Part shown: piece after piece, positions 1 through 6,285 of the stretch
Layout: each line of letters opens with the position of its first letter
Numbering within the stretch: position 1 is the first letter of the stretch
Origin: JAJZEO01 sp964477345
GTDB lineage: Bacteria > Chlamydiota > Chlamydiia > Chlamydiales > 2-12-FULL-49-11
DNA length: 8,015 nucleotides
NCBI GenBank assembly: GCA_964477345.1
Contig: CAYZDL010000032.1
Location: 1-8,015 of the forward strand
Direction of reading: 5' to 3'
Translations under genes and position numbers: made by a program
The notes under the pieces: model-generated
Databases searched by the model: none
Told to the model about the DNA's origin: nothing
Seen by the model: the letters and a program-made list of their open reading frames with translations, nothing else

Positions 1-301
1 CAGAACGTCGTGAGACAGTTTGGCTCCTATCCACTGTGGGCGCAGGATACATGAGAAGAGCTGCTCCTAGTACGAGAGGACCGGAGTGGACAAACCTCTG
101 GTGTTTCGGTTGTTCTGCCAAGGGCATTGCCGAGTAGCTATGTTTGGAAAGGATAAGCGTTGAAAGCATCTAAACGCCAAGCCTCCTTCAAGATGATGTA
201 TCCCTATGAGACTCCTAGTAGACTACTAGGTTGATAGGCTGGGTGTGTAAGTACAGTAATGTATTGAGCTGACCAGTACTAATTAGTCCATTGACTTGAT
301 C
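1..301 (+). rRNA. 23S ribosomal RNA, 3' end (partial)
   Basis: This is the last part of domain VI of the large-subunit rRNA; the 5' portion lies outside the window. The universal sarcin-ricin loop, AGTACGAGAGGACC, is at 69-82, where elongation factors EF-Tu and EF-G act on the ribosome. Upstream of it is the conserved CGTCGTGAGACAGTT stretch, and downstream the conserved GAAAGCATCTAA and CCAAGCCTCC segments. The tail GACCAGTACTAATTAGTCC followed by GACTTGAT is the usual 3' strand that pairs with the 23S 5' end. The exact end is estimated from alignment in memory to other bacteria (about 298-303). The variable segments look chlamydial to me, which is recall rather than a search result. Confidence 0.97.
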
Positions 302-314
302 ACTTTTTTTTTCT

Positions 315-343
315 TTATCATCTCGATGCAATGTAGATGATGA
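315..343 (+). other. Spacer stem-loop 1
   Basis: The arms are TTATCATCT (315-323) and AGATGATGA (335-343), giving seven Watson-Crick pairs plus a closing G-T and T-A pair, with an 11-nt loop. It lies about 14 nt after the estimated 23S end. A role in 3' processing of 23S rRNA is an inference from position. Confidence 0.5.
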
Positions 344-501
344 AATGGAATTCTTGTAGTTCCGATTTAAAGTGAGTTTTGCAAGCATTTTCATGGCATC
401 GATAAAATTAATCAGGCACAAAGTGCACCTTAGTGTGTAGTTTGAATGCCTGTAGATACTGATTACATAACGATTTTTTTCTAGATTACTCGTCTTAGGG
501 T

Positions 502-528
502 AGTCACTATTCCGAAAGGGAAGTGACT
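502..528 (+). other. Spacer stem-loop 2 with GAAA tetraloop
   Basis: The 5' arm AGTCACT, a bulged A at 509 and TTCC pair with GGGA and AGTGACT, closed by the stable GNRA-type tetraloop GAAA at 514-517. The hairpin has eleven pairs including one G-T and sits 23 nt before the 5S gene. A processing or folding role in the rRNA precursor is plausible. The structure is seen directly; the function is inferred. Confidence 0.6.
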
Positions 529-550
529 TCCATAAGCGATTTGACTTTTT

Positions 551-665
551 TCTGGTGACAATAGAAGCGGTGAAATACCTGTTCCCATCCCGAACACAGA
601 AGTCAAGCCCGTTTTCGCCGATGGTACTGCACACAAGAGTGTGGAAGAGTAGGGCGTTGCCAGAT
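551..665 (+). rRNA. 5S ribosomal RNA
   Basis: This is a full-length 5S gene of about 115 nt. The ends TCTGG (551-555) and CCAGA (660-664) form helix I. The hallmark CCCATCCCGAACACAGAAGT is present in loop B/helix III, and the CGATGGTACTGC and GTGGAAGAGTAGG segments of helices IV and V follow in the expected order. It lies downstream of 23S in the normal rRNA operon order and is followed within 5 nt by a terminator. Ends are accurate to a few bases. Confidence 0.96.
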
Positions 666-669
666 TTGT

Positions 670-700
670 GGCCCGTACATTAGTACGGGCCTTTTTTTTT
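670..700 (+). terminator. Intrinsic terminator of the rRNA operon
   Basis: A perfect 9-bp GC-rich stem (GGCCCGTAC at 670-678, GTACGGGCC at 683-691) with an ATTA loop is followed by nine T residues (692-700). This is a textbook rho-independent terminator just after 5S rRNA. The opposite strand lacks a T-tract after the stem, so it should work in the + direction only. Confidence 0.95.
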
Positions 701-909
701 GTCTGAATTCTATTTTTTATTTTGTATATTTAATTATCTGACCTACTTCTATTTCTGAGCCCACCCCAGGGTTGCCTTTTTGAAGCGCTGCAAGTGAAAC
801 AAAGCACTAAATGAAATTTAAGTAAGTCAAAGGGGATCGGACCACCTCAAAATTGGGCCCAATGAGTGTAAAAAGCGATATTTCTCATACTAGCCATAAT
901 TTTTTTTTC
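701..909. other. Convergent intergenic gap, no gene seen
   Basis: This stretch lies between the rRNA terminator and the 3' end of the - strand chitinase gene. I see no ORF of note and no obvious intrinsic terminator for the chitinase transcript. It contains a 12-bp perfect palindrome, ATTGGGCCCAAT (852-863), and two related 11-mers 81 bp apart (758-768 and 839-849; 8 of 11 identical) that on the - strand read TGGGGTGGGCT and TGAGGTGGTCC. GTGGTCC-type repeats are reminiscent of IS21-family ends, so a decayed insertion-sequence remnant is possible but weakly supported. Confidence 0.4.
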
Positions 910-2943
910 CTAAATTAGAGGGTATCTGATAGTGATTCCTTTGGGCACGTTTTTAGACCAATCAATAAGGGGATTGCAAGACTCTATAGTCTCCTTTTTA
1001 TTCTTAAAGCCGATCATCGCAAGAAGCGTATTTTCAGGCATCGCAAAAGGGGTAATATACTTCCCTGGACAATTGGCATTCTTTAGCGCTTTAATGACTA
1101 ATTGAGTAAGAGGGTAACCGTTTGAAAAGTCATCTTGTTGTGGAGTGAACAACATCACTCCACAAAGGTTATATTGGTCTGCCATGATAAGTTTTTGCTT
1201 TATCCCAGTGAGTCCATCATAAGAGACCCATGCATTACTCGTAACGTTACAAGCAATATCGGTCCCAAACTCTTGATTGTAACCCTTCTGAAAAACGAGA
1301 GGCATATTATTGTTAATCTCGTAAAATGAGAGTTGACCGTCACTACTTGGAATGTAGGGGCCTGATGGATAAGCTCCTGTTGAAGTAAGGAAAACCGATT
1401 TATTAATCACCTGATCGCCTAAAGGAGCAAGGCCATAAACACCCGCATAGCTTCTTCCATAAAAGGCGAGCCCCAAAATGTATTTTTCAGGTGTTTTGGA
1501 GACTTTTTTTACAACATCTAATGTCTTCTGAATGTAGTACTTAAGGGTTCCTTCTGGCGGGCCCGGTGCAGGTTTTGAGGCGCAATCATTCGTCCAGTCA
1601 GAATTGGGTACAGCAAAGACCTGGCCTATTGTGATATTGGCGCATTTGTCAATCGAGTCAAAGCCATTGTAAGTACAAAGATCAGAAAGATCAGCCCCCA
1701 TCGCTTTAGCGATCTGAGCCATCGTATCGCCCGATTTAACGGTGTAAGTTTTGGCACAAACGTTGTACGATTTACCCGCTACAAGAGGAGCACATCCCTT
1801 AGTCATCATCATCTTCGGGTTCATTGATAGGAAAAGATCGATGTCAGGGACTCCGTTGCTCCCCATTTTAAAAAAAGTTGTCAAATCTTGACCAGTTTTT
1901 CCACAAGCCGCCACAGTCACAGTGATCGAATTTGAGACAGGTGTGCTATCTATCGAAGAATGATTTTCTAATTGTTGGTTGGATTCGTTTTTGCAACTAC
2001 ACCGAACAGGTCTCTTTAGCTTTTTTGGAGGGGGTGATCCCCCATATAGAGGCGCATTAGGTCTCGTTGGAGCAGCGGGTGTTCCCCCGGCTCCGTAATA
2101 ATCGTAAGTCATCATATTAATCCGATTGACTTTAGCAGGCCCATTAACCAAACGATCGAGCCACGTAAAATAATCTTCATCGGTCACCATAGGGACCGTT
2201 TCACCACTCTCTAAGTAACCAGGAAGGGCTGTAAGATTTCTTGCTGCGATATTGGGGCTTAAGAACCCACCCACGCAAAGAGAAATCTCAAAATTAGCCG
2301 GTACACGATTCCTATATTTTATTAAAAGTTGTTCCAATCCATAGAAATGACGATTAGCATCATTAACGCTGTAGGGAGAAGAGGCATCCCAATGACCTGG
2401 ATATTCCCAGTCAAAATCAAAACCGTCAAAACCATTCGCACTCAAGAAACTGATCGATTTTGAAATGAATTCATCGCTCCTCGTTCCATTCACAAGATCA
2501 TTAAATTTTCCCTTAGTGAGCGAGCTGAATGCTGCCCCATCGTTGGTAAAAGTCCAACCGCCATAACTTGCGATTAATTTCAGATTCTTATTAGCCCCCT
2601 TCAAAGCTTTCAATAAATTAAAGCAATCAGGATCTATAATCTGAGGAGAAGACTCATTTCCTCCTGTTAGACAATAATTTGGATAAGCCGAATAAGTTCC
2701 AAAATCTTTCGAATCGACATAGAGAGGAGGGTTGGCCGGAGATGCATCATTTATACACCACTTATCATACCTATATAGCGGGTTTGCTTTAACGCCAAAT
2801 AGTAAAAACCCATAAATGATCCTATCCACATTGGCAGCAAATGGGCTGTAAGTATCAGGAGCCCCATAACGTCCTGAAACAGGTCCCTTCGGAGGATACT
2901 TCCAAAATTGAGCCCAATTCGGATAGAATAATGTAATTTCCAT
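910..2943 (-). CDS. GH18 chitinase with LysM modules inserted in the catalytic barrel
   Basis: This 677-aa glycoside hydrolase family 18 enzyme is predicted to cleave beta-1,4-GlcNAc links of chitin by substrate-assisted catalysis. Visible GH18 landmarks are strand beta1 (FYPNW, 6-10), SYGGW (126-130), DGFDFDWE (173-180, catalytic acid E180), MMTYDYYG (277-284), NAPLY (296-300) and LAFYGRSY (492-499), then a chitinase insertion-type domain up to WVSYDG (572-577). Residues ~301-465 interrupt the barrel between NAPLY and the beta7 strand. They hold a basic linker and two LysM-like chitin-binding modules, a degenerate one (~340-396) and a clear one (~399-446, TYTVKSGDT). The beta8 segment reads CGVMLFTPQQDD, without the Trp usual there. 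There are 16 cysteines but no N-terminal signal peptide; an in-frame TAA lies two codons before the ATG, so the start cannot move upstream. No clear Shine-Dalgarno is visible. It lies 48 bp after the beta-barrel gene and may be co-transcribed. Transfer from a eukaryote or another bacterium is plausible. Confidence 0.93.
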   Translation of the reverse strand: MEITLFYPNWAQFWKYPPKGPVSGRYGAPDTYSPFAANVDRIIYGFLLFGVKANPLYRYDKWCINDASPANPPLYVDSKDFGTYSAYPNYCLTGGNESSPQIIDPDCFNLLKALKGANKNLKLIASYGGWTFTNDGAAFSSLTKGKFNDLVNGTRSDEFISKSISFLSANGFDGFDFDWEYPGHWDASSPYSVNDANRHFYGLEQLLIKYRNRVPANFEISLCVGGFLSPNIAARNLTALPGYLESGETVPMVTDEDYFTWLDRLVNGPAKVNRINMMTYDYYGAGGTPAAPTRPNAPLYGGSPPPKKLKRPVRCSCKNESNQQLENHSSIDSTPVSNSITVTVAACGKTGQDLTTFFKMGSNGVPDIDLFLSMNPKMMMTKGCAPLVAGKSYNVCAKTYTVKSGDTMAQIAKAMGADLSDLCTYNGFDSIDKCANITIGQVFAVPNSDWTNDCASKPAPGPPEGTLKYYIQKTLDVVKKVSKTPEKYILGLAFYGRSYAGVYGLAPLGDQVINKSVFLTSTGAYPSGPYIPSSDGQLSFYEINNNMPLVFQKGYNQEFGTDIACNVTSNAWVSYDGLTGIKQKLIMADQYNLCGVMLFTPQQDDFSNGYPLTQLVIKALKNANCPGKYITPFAMPENTLLAMIGFKNKKETIESCNPLIDWSKNVPKGITIRYPLI

Positions 2944-2991
2944 AATTAATTATGTTAGTTATTTGCACTTATTTTATCGGTCTTTGATTTT

Positions 2992-3918
2992 CTAAAAGAA
3001 GCCATTGAAAGAGAAGATGATCCCAAACAGCGATTCACTGTTTTGACCCCAAGGCGTTACCCAAAAACTGGCAAAGACCCCTACGTCTTTACTAAAACTG
3101 TACCCAAATCCTGGAGTGAGTGTAATGGCTTGACTTGCAGGGAAGGGGAGGGCTGGGGAGAGCCTACCCAACTCGCCACTTAAAGAAGTCGCCCCCCAAT
3201 AAGAGTAATTGATATCAGTCTCAAAGATCCACCGCTGACTTAAACTGACTTGCAAACTTAAATTCACCGCATAAATCCCTCCAGGGTGAGTCTGCATATT
3301 GGTGGTAATATCTCCTTTAAAGGTACTTATTCCTGAAATATGAGCCTTTGTTTGATAGCTGTAAAAGAGATTCAGGTTGATATCAGTAGGATGCCTCGTA
3401 TTTCGAAAAAACACCTTTTCCAAAATAAAGACCCCCGCCGATTGAAACGAACCGTTGCTGGTGGCTGTAAAACCCCGACCCTCATTTAATGAATCGTAAG
3501 GTGTTGTCGGAAATTCTTGGATGTACAAAAATCGGAGGTAAGGCCACCAAGTATCAGGCTGATCTTCAGCAAACATAAATCCCAAATAGAGCTGAATAGG
3601 GCCAAAGAAGGTCGCCTCGCCCCTTTCAGATCCATTCACATAGGCCAATTGCCCCACCATAGTAAAATCGAGCCAATCGGTCATTCCCCAATTGAACCAA
3701 ACCGTATTGATCGTCCTACTTGTCTGATCCACCGAAGAATTCAACGACCAATCATTCTGAAAATAGCCAGTCACTAACGTTGAGGTTGTAAAAGTTTGCA
3801 AATTGTACTCACCACGAGGCGTGTTGGCTCCAGAGTATTCGAGATAAGTCCCCGTATACCACGGTTCATAACCAAAGCAAGGGAGACAAAAACAGACCAG
3901 AGCCATCCATCTTTTCAT
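2992..3918 (-). CDS. Outer-membrane beta-barrel protein (possible transporter/porin)
   Basis: This 308-aa protein begins with a Sec signal peptide: MKRW, a hydrophobic core (ALVCFCLPCFG) and a likely cleavage near residues 16-17. The mature part shows alternating polar/aromatic strands throughout, many Tyr/Trp/Phe girdle residues, and ends in Phe (FNGFF). These are the marks of an outer-membrane barrel folded by the BamA machinery. The layout resembles the uncharacterised transporter group around Phenol_MetA_deg-like proteins, but I cannot confirm the family. The start at 3918 is chosen because it gives the signal peptide and a 32-bp gap; a longer open frame beginning at 4038 would overlap the upstream gene and bury the signal. 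No strong Shine-Dalgarno is seen. It sits between a 194-aa family protein and the chitinase, possibly in one transcript. Confidence 0.85.
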   Translation of the reverse strand: MKRWMALVCFCLPCFGYEPWYTGTYLEYSGANTPRGEYNLQTFTTSTLVTGYFQNDWSLNSSVDQTSRTINTVWFNWGMTDWLDFTMVGQLAYVNGSERGEATFFGPIQLYLGFMFAEDQPDTWWPYLRFLYIQEFPTTPYDSLNEGRGFTATSNGSFQSAGVFILEKVFFRNTRHPTDINLNLFYSYQTKAHISGISTFKGDITTNMQTHPGGIYAVNLSLQVSLSQRWIFETDINYSYWGATSLSGELGRLSPALPFPASQAITLTPGFGYSFSKDVGVFASFWVTPWGQNSESLFGIIFSFNGFF

Positions 3919-3950
3919 AGTGTCACAGTAGCTTAACAACGGAAAAAGAT

Positions 3951-4535
3951 CTAGACGATCTTGAACGAGACGATAGTTTGATAGCAGCCCACTTTTTTCT
4001 TCGTTTCCCCATCGATCACGACAGAAGACTCTTCCCAAGGAATGACGCCAATGCCCAAACGAACATACTCTTTAAAAGCCGGGAGTTTTTCTAGGTTGGC
4101 CTCTAAGGAAGCTGTAACTGATAAGAGTAACATATTTGACTGAGAATCATACGAAAGACGCCAAGCAAGAGGCTCAACGGAATCGATAGCCCCTTTCAAG
4201 GCAGCCACAATCAAATCCAAGTGAACCCCCCCTTTCCATGACGCACTCGAACCCTCAATTTTATCGACAGCGGCCTCAACCTCTTCCTTAAGCTGGCCGG
4301 CACCCACGAGTAGATGAAACCCCTCCTTCCCCGAGAAAAGAGGCACCTTCACTCTCCAATCGACCAAACAACACGAGGCAAAATACAATAGAACGGCCAG
4401 AGCATTCCTTACGACAAGCCACACTCGGCTAGACAAATCGCCCCCACCCTTCTCTGGAGCGCTAGAAAAAAGAGCCCCCAATGAGCTTGAATACAAATTA
4501 TTGAACGGATTGGACGTTGGGTCTGATCTTTCCAT
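3951..4535 (-). CDS. Small member of local module family (194 aa)
   Basis: The function is unknown and I do not recognise a named family. Residues 1-36 are Ser/Pro/Asn-rich and likely disordered, as in many type III secreted proteins. A hydrophobic module follows (R37 to C55: RVWLVVRNAL, then LLYFASCC), ending at LF (66-67). The rest (about 87-193) aligns by eye with residues ~106-225 of the 443-aa neighbour: an amphipathic helix, PLAWRLSYD against PLEYRITLVD, an FKEYV/QKEYKAVVV segment, and a shared end (KKKVGCYQTIVSF against KKTKVACQSCTVSF). It therefore looks like a paralogue lacking the neighbour's C-terminal half. A good Shine-Dalgarno, AGAGGG (4540-4545), lies 4 nt before the ATG. A terminator stands between it and the upstream gene, so it should have its own promoter in the 4536-4578 gap, though I see no convincing -35/-10 pair. 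It may lead a transcript including the barrel and chitinase genes. Confidence 0.85.
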   Translation of the reverse strand: MERSDPTSNPFNNLYSSSLGALFSSAPEKGGGDLSSRVWLVVRNALAVLLYFASCCLVDWRVKVPLFSGKEGFHLLVGAGQLKEEVEAAVDKIEGSSASWKGGVHLDLIVAALKGAIDSVEPLAWRLSYDSQSNMLLLSVTASLEANLEKLPAFKEYVRLGIGVIPWEESSVVIDGETKKKVGCYQTIVSFKIV

Positions 4536-4578
4536 GATTCCCTCTAGTTATAAATGAATTGTACACGAACAAGATCAA

Positions 4579-4613
4579 TAAAAAAAAGGGGTGGCACACG
4601 ATTGTGGCCACCC
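4579..4613 (-). terminator. Intrinsic terminator after the 443-aa gene
   Basis: Read on the - strand, GGGTGGCCAC and GTGTGCCACCC form a stem of ten pairs with one bulged base and an AATC loop, followed directly by C and a run of T (4580-4587 on the + strand appear as A). It lies about 46 nt after the stop codon of the 443-aa gene and before the 194-aa gene, so the two are probably separate transcription units. Confidence 0.88.
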
Positions 4614-4658
4614 TATTTGCATAAGGATATCTCTTTAACGAGAAAATCTTATTACGTG

Positions 4659-5990
4659 CTAGGCTGATGGTTGTTGGAAAGCTGAAGGGTCAAGCGTAAT
4701 CTCGAAAGCACCGTGTCTAAGGTGATCAGCTGGTGCATAGGAGTTGGCCCAGATTTGCTTTGGCTGACCCGCATCAACTCTTTGGCGGTAATAGTTTACT
4801 TGTACAGTTTGTTTCGCATGCCCGAGCTCTTCATCTATCATTTTAGCTACCGCAATACAGAACTCCTTTAAAGGCTTTTGACCATCTTTAAAAGAAATTG
4901 AAATACATAGATTATCAAGTATATTGAATTTTTGTTGACCATCATCACCAATCACTGGTTGTCCATCCCTAAATATCTGGAATTGCGCTGGTGCAGATCC
5001 AAAAATGTTTGCTATTTGGAGTGATCTATCAGAAGACAACATATCCGTGACCCTTGCAAGAATACGTGCAACAACTTTTGTGCTTTCAGAGGTCAATGGG
5101 ACCTGAGAGATTTTTGCTACTTCAGTTTTAATAGTATCAGCAAAACGTGTCATAGCTCTGGTTGTATACTGCTGATAATCTTCTTCTTGCTGTCTTCTAG
5201 CAGCAGCAACTTCTTCTTGCTGTCTTCTAGCAGCAGCAACTTCTTCTTGCTGTCTTCTAGCAGCAACAACTTCTGCTTGCTGTTTTTGCTCAGTGTCATT
5301 CAAAGGCACGTTAGCTCTGACAAAAGAAACGGTGCAAGATTGGCATGCAACTTTAGTCTTTTTAGCATCTTTGCCTTCGCCTAGTGTGACAGGAACGTCT
5401 CCTTTTGCCCAATTACCTGCAACAACAACAGCTTTGTACTCTTTTTGAGAAGCCTTAAACGGGGTAGCTTTCTTTGTGTCGAAATCTTCTGGAGCAAACA
5501 ACTCAACTTTTATCTCTCTGTCCACTAATGTGATTCTGTACTCAAGAGGGTTAAGACCGGCTTTAAAAGCAGCTTCCAATGTATTTCGAATCTCAGCAAT
5601 TACCCGCTCATCAGCGAAGTATGTTAAGGCTTTATCATCTTTATGGACTAGCTTAACTGCAGCTGTGACTTGCTCTGTAACTTGTTTAGTGAAGGCTTTC
5701 TTAGCTTCGCCATCTTTCTCATCAGGAAGCTTCTCAACGCATGAGAAGTCAGCAACGTCTTTAAAGAGGCGTTTGTTTTTTGATAGGTCTAGTTGGCAGC
5801 ATGTGATGTAGTAAACAACGGCAATAAGAGCGTTTTTCACGACATTCCAAACTCGTGTACAGCAAGACTCTGAAGAGCCGGCCTTCTTAGTATCCTTCCC
5901 TTTGACATCTTTTGGCTCATCTACTTTTCTTGGAGCGTGAAGATGCTCTGTAGGTCTTCTAGGTGTTCCAGTTGTTCCAATACGATCCAT
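4659..5990 (-). CDS. Large member of local module family with repeated helical linker (443 aa)
   Basis: The function is unknown. The basic, Thr/Pro-rich N-terminus (1-38) lacks a signal peptide. The hydrophobic module spans 39-77, with R46 to C64 (RVWNVVKNAL, VVYYITCC, RLF) matching the 194-aa neighbour. An alpha-beta region follows (100-225). A highly charged linker (~236-271) is built from 10-residue repeats (QQEEVAAARR), predicted to be a continuous helix or coiled coil. The C-terminal half (272-443) has several amphipathic helices and ends in FEITLDPSAF, resembling VELFAPEDF (162-170) in the N-terminal half, so the protein may contain two or more copies of one fold. The start is well supported: a G-rich Shine-Dalgarno (AGGGGGA, ~7 nt spacing) and an upstream TATAAT promoter. 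Intrinsic termination follows. A secreted, membrane-associated protein is my inference from architecture; a structural role is equally possible. Confidence 0.9.
   Translation of the reverse strand: MDRIGTTGTPRRPTEHLHAPRKVDEPKDVKGKDTKKAGSSESCCTRVWNVVKNALIAVVYYITCCQLDLSKNKRLFKDVADFSCVEKLPDEKDGEAKKAFTKQVTEQVTAAVKLVHKDDKALTYFADERVIAEIRNTLEAAFKAGLNPLEYRITLVDREIKVELFAPEDFDTKKATPFKASQKEYKAVVVAGNWAKGDVPVTLGEGKDAKKTKVACQSCTVSFVRANVPLNDTEQKQQAEVVAARRQQEEVAAARRQQEEVAAARRQQEEDYQQYTTRAMTRFADTIKTEVAKISQVPLTSESTKVVARILARVTDMLSSDRSLQIANIFGSAPAQFQIFRDGQPVIGDDGQQKFNILDNLCISISFKDGQKPLKEFCIAVAKMIDEELGHAKQTVQVNYYRQRVDAGQPKQIWANSYAPADHLRHGAFEITLDPSAFQQPSA
5181..5285 (-). repeat. 30-bp in-frame tandem repeat, about 3.5 copies
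   Basis: Units at 5181-5210 and 5211-5240 are identical, 5241-5270 differs by one base, and 5271-5285 is a diverged partial copy. Each unit is ten codons, so changes in copy number keep the reading frame. The encoded decapeptide is QQEEVAAARR, a charged helical segment joining the two halves of the 443-aa protein. Near-identity at DNA level points to recent expansion and probable length variation among strains. Confidence 0.95.
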
Positions 5991-6285
5991 TAATTTCCCC
6001 CTGGTAATTAAAAATTTATTTCGACCTTTGTTTGTTCCTTTGAAAGGCCGATTTTTGTTAGTTACGTAGAGATTATAGTAAACTTAGAATATTAAGTAAA
6101 TGTTAAATTAAGGTGTTCATAATGTTAAAACAACTGCGCAAAGTGATTAATTTAATTCGAATTGTGCCCGGGCATAGCCAGATCATTTCGATAGGCATGG
6201 AAGCTTGCGTGGTTTGTCCGCTCCGATTCAACAAATCTTTCAAAAACAAATCTAACAAACTCGAACTGGCTCTCTGTAAAGATGT
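5991..6285. other. Intergenic region between the 443-aa and 388-aa genes
   Basis: The - strand half near 5991-6100 carries the leader and promoter of the 443-aa gene. The rest (6101-6285) has no gene I can support. Two palindromes lie almost back to back: AATTCGAATT (6154-6163) and TGCCCGGGCA (6165-6174), about 54-74 bp upstream of the predicted -35 of the 443-aa gene. I see no T-tract terminator for the 388-aa gene. On the - strand the frame of the 388-aa gene stays open for 60 codons after its TAG, to a TAA at 6103-6105. Confidence 0.6.
6072..6100 (-). promoter_or_regulatory. Probable sigma-70-type promoter of the 443-aa gene
   Basis: On the - strand there is a perfect TATAAT (+ coordinates 6072-6077) with TTTACT (6095-6100) 17 bp upstream, a 4/6 match to TTGACA. 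It lies about 80 nt before the ATG, leaving a leader that contains a short CCTTTGAAAGG palindrome and the Shine-Dalgarno. The 17-bp spacing and the exact -10 support the call. Confidence 0.6.

Larger units (their letters stand above)
302..550 (+). other. 23S-5S internal transcribed spacer
   Basis: This 249-nt spacer links 23S and 5S rRNA. I see no tRNA gene and no convincing ORF in it. It starts with a run of T (304-312) directly after the 23S end and contains two stem-loops, listed separately, that are candidates for RNase III or other processing sites of the precursor. The open frame on the opposite strand across 215-634 crosses both rRNA genes and is a chance frame. Confidence 0.8.

Noticed and set aside
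302..550. tRNA gene in the 23S-5S spacer
   Set aside because: No T-loop GTTCRANNC motif or cloverleaf could be found.
215..634. 139-codon open frame on the - strand
   Set aside because: It runs antisense across the ends of 23S and 5S rRNA and their spacer, with no protein features.
1135..1329. 64-codon + strand frame
   Set aside because: Antisense to the C-terminal part of the chitinase gene.
3517..3777. 86-codon + strand frame
   Set aside because: Antisense to the beta-barrel gene, with no motif.
3919..4038. N-terminal extension of the beta-barrel gene to 4038
   Set aside because: It would overlap the 194-aa gene in another frame and place the clear signal peptide 40 residues inside the protein; the ATG at 3918 is better.
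5181..5285. CRISPR-like array
   Set aside because: The repeats are contiguous with no spacers and lie in frame inside a coding gene.
5187..5384. Ser/Leu/Phe-repeat frame on the + strand
   Set aside because: It is the antisense reading of the 30-bp repeat in the 443-aa gene.
5476..5811. 111-codon + strand frame
   Set aside because: Antisense to the well-supported 443-aa gene, with no domain signal.
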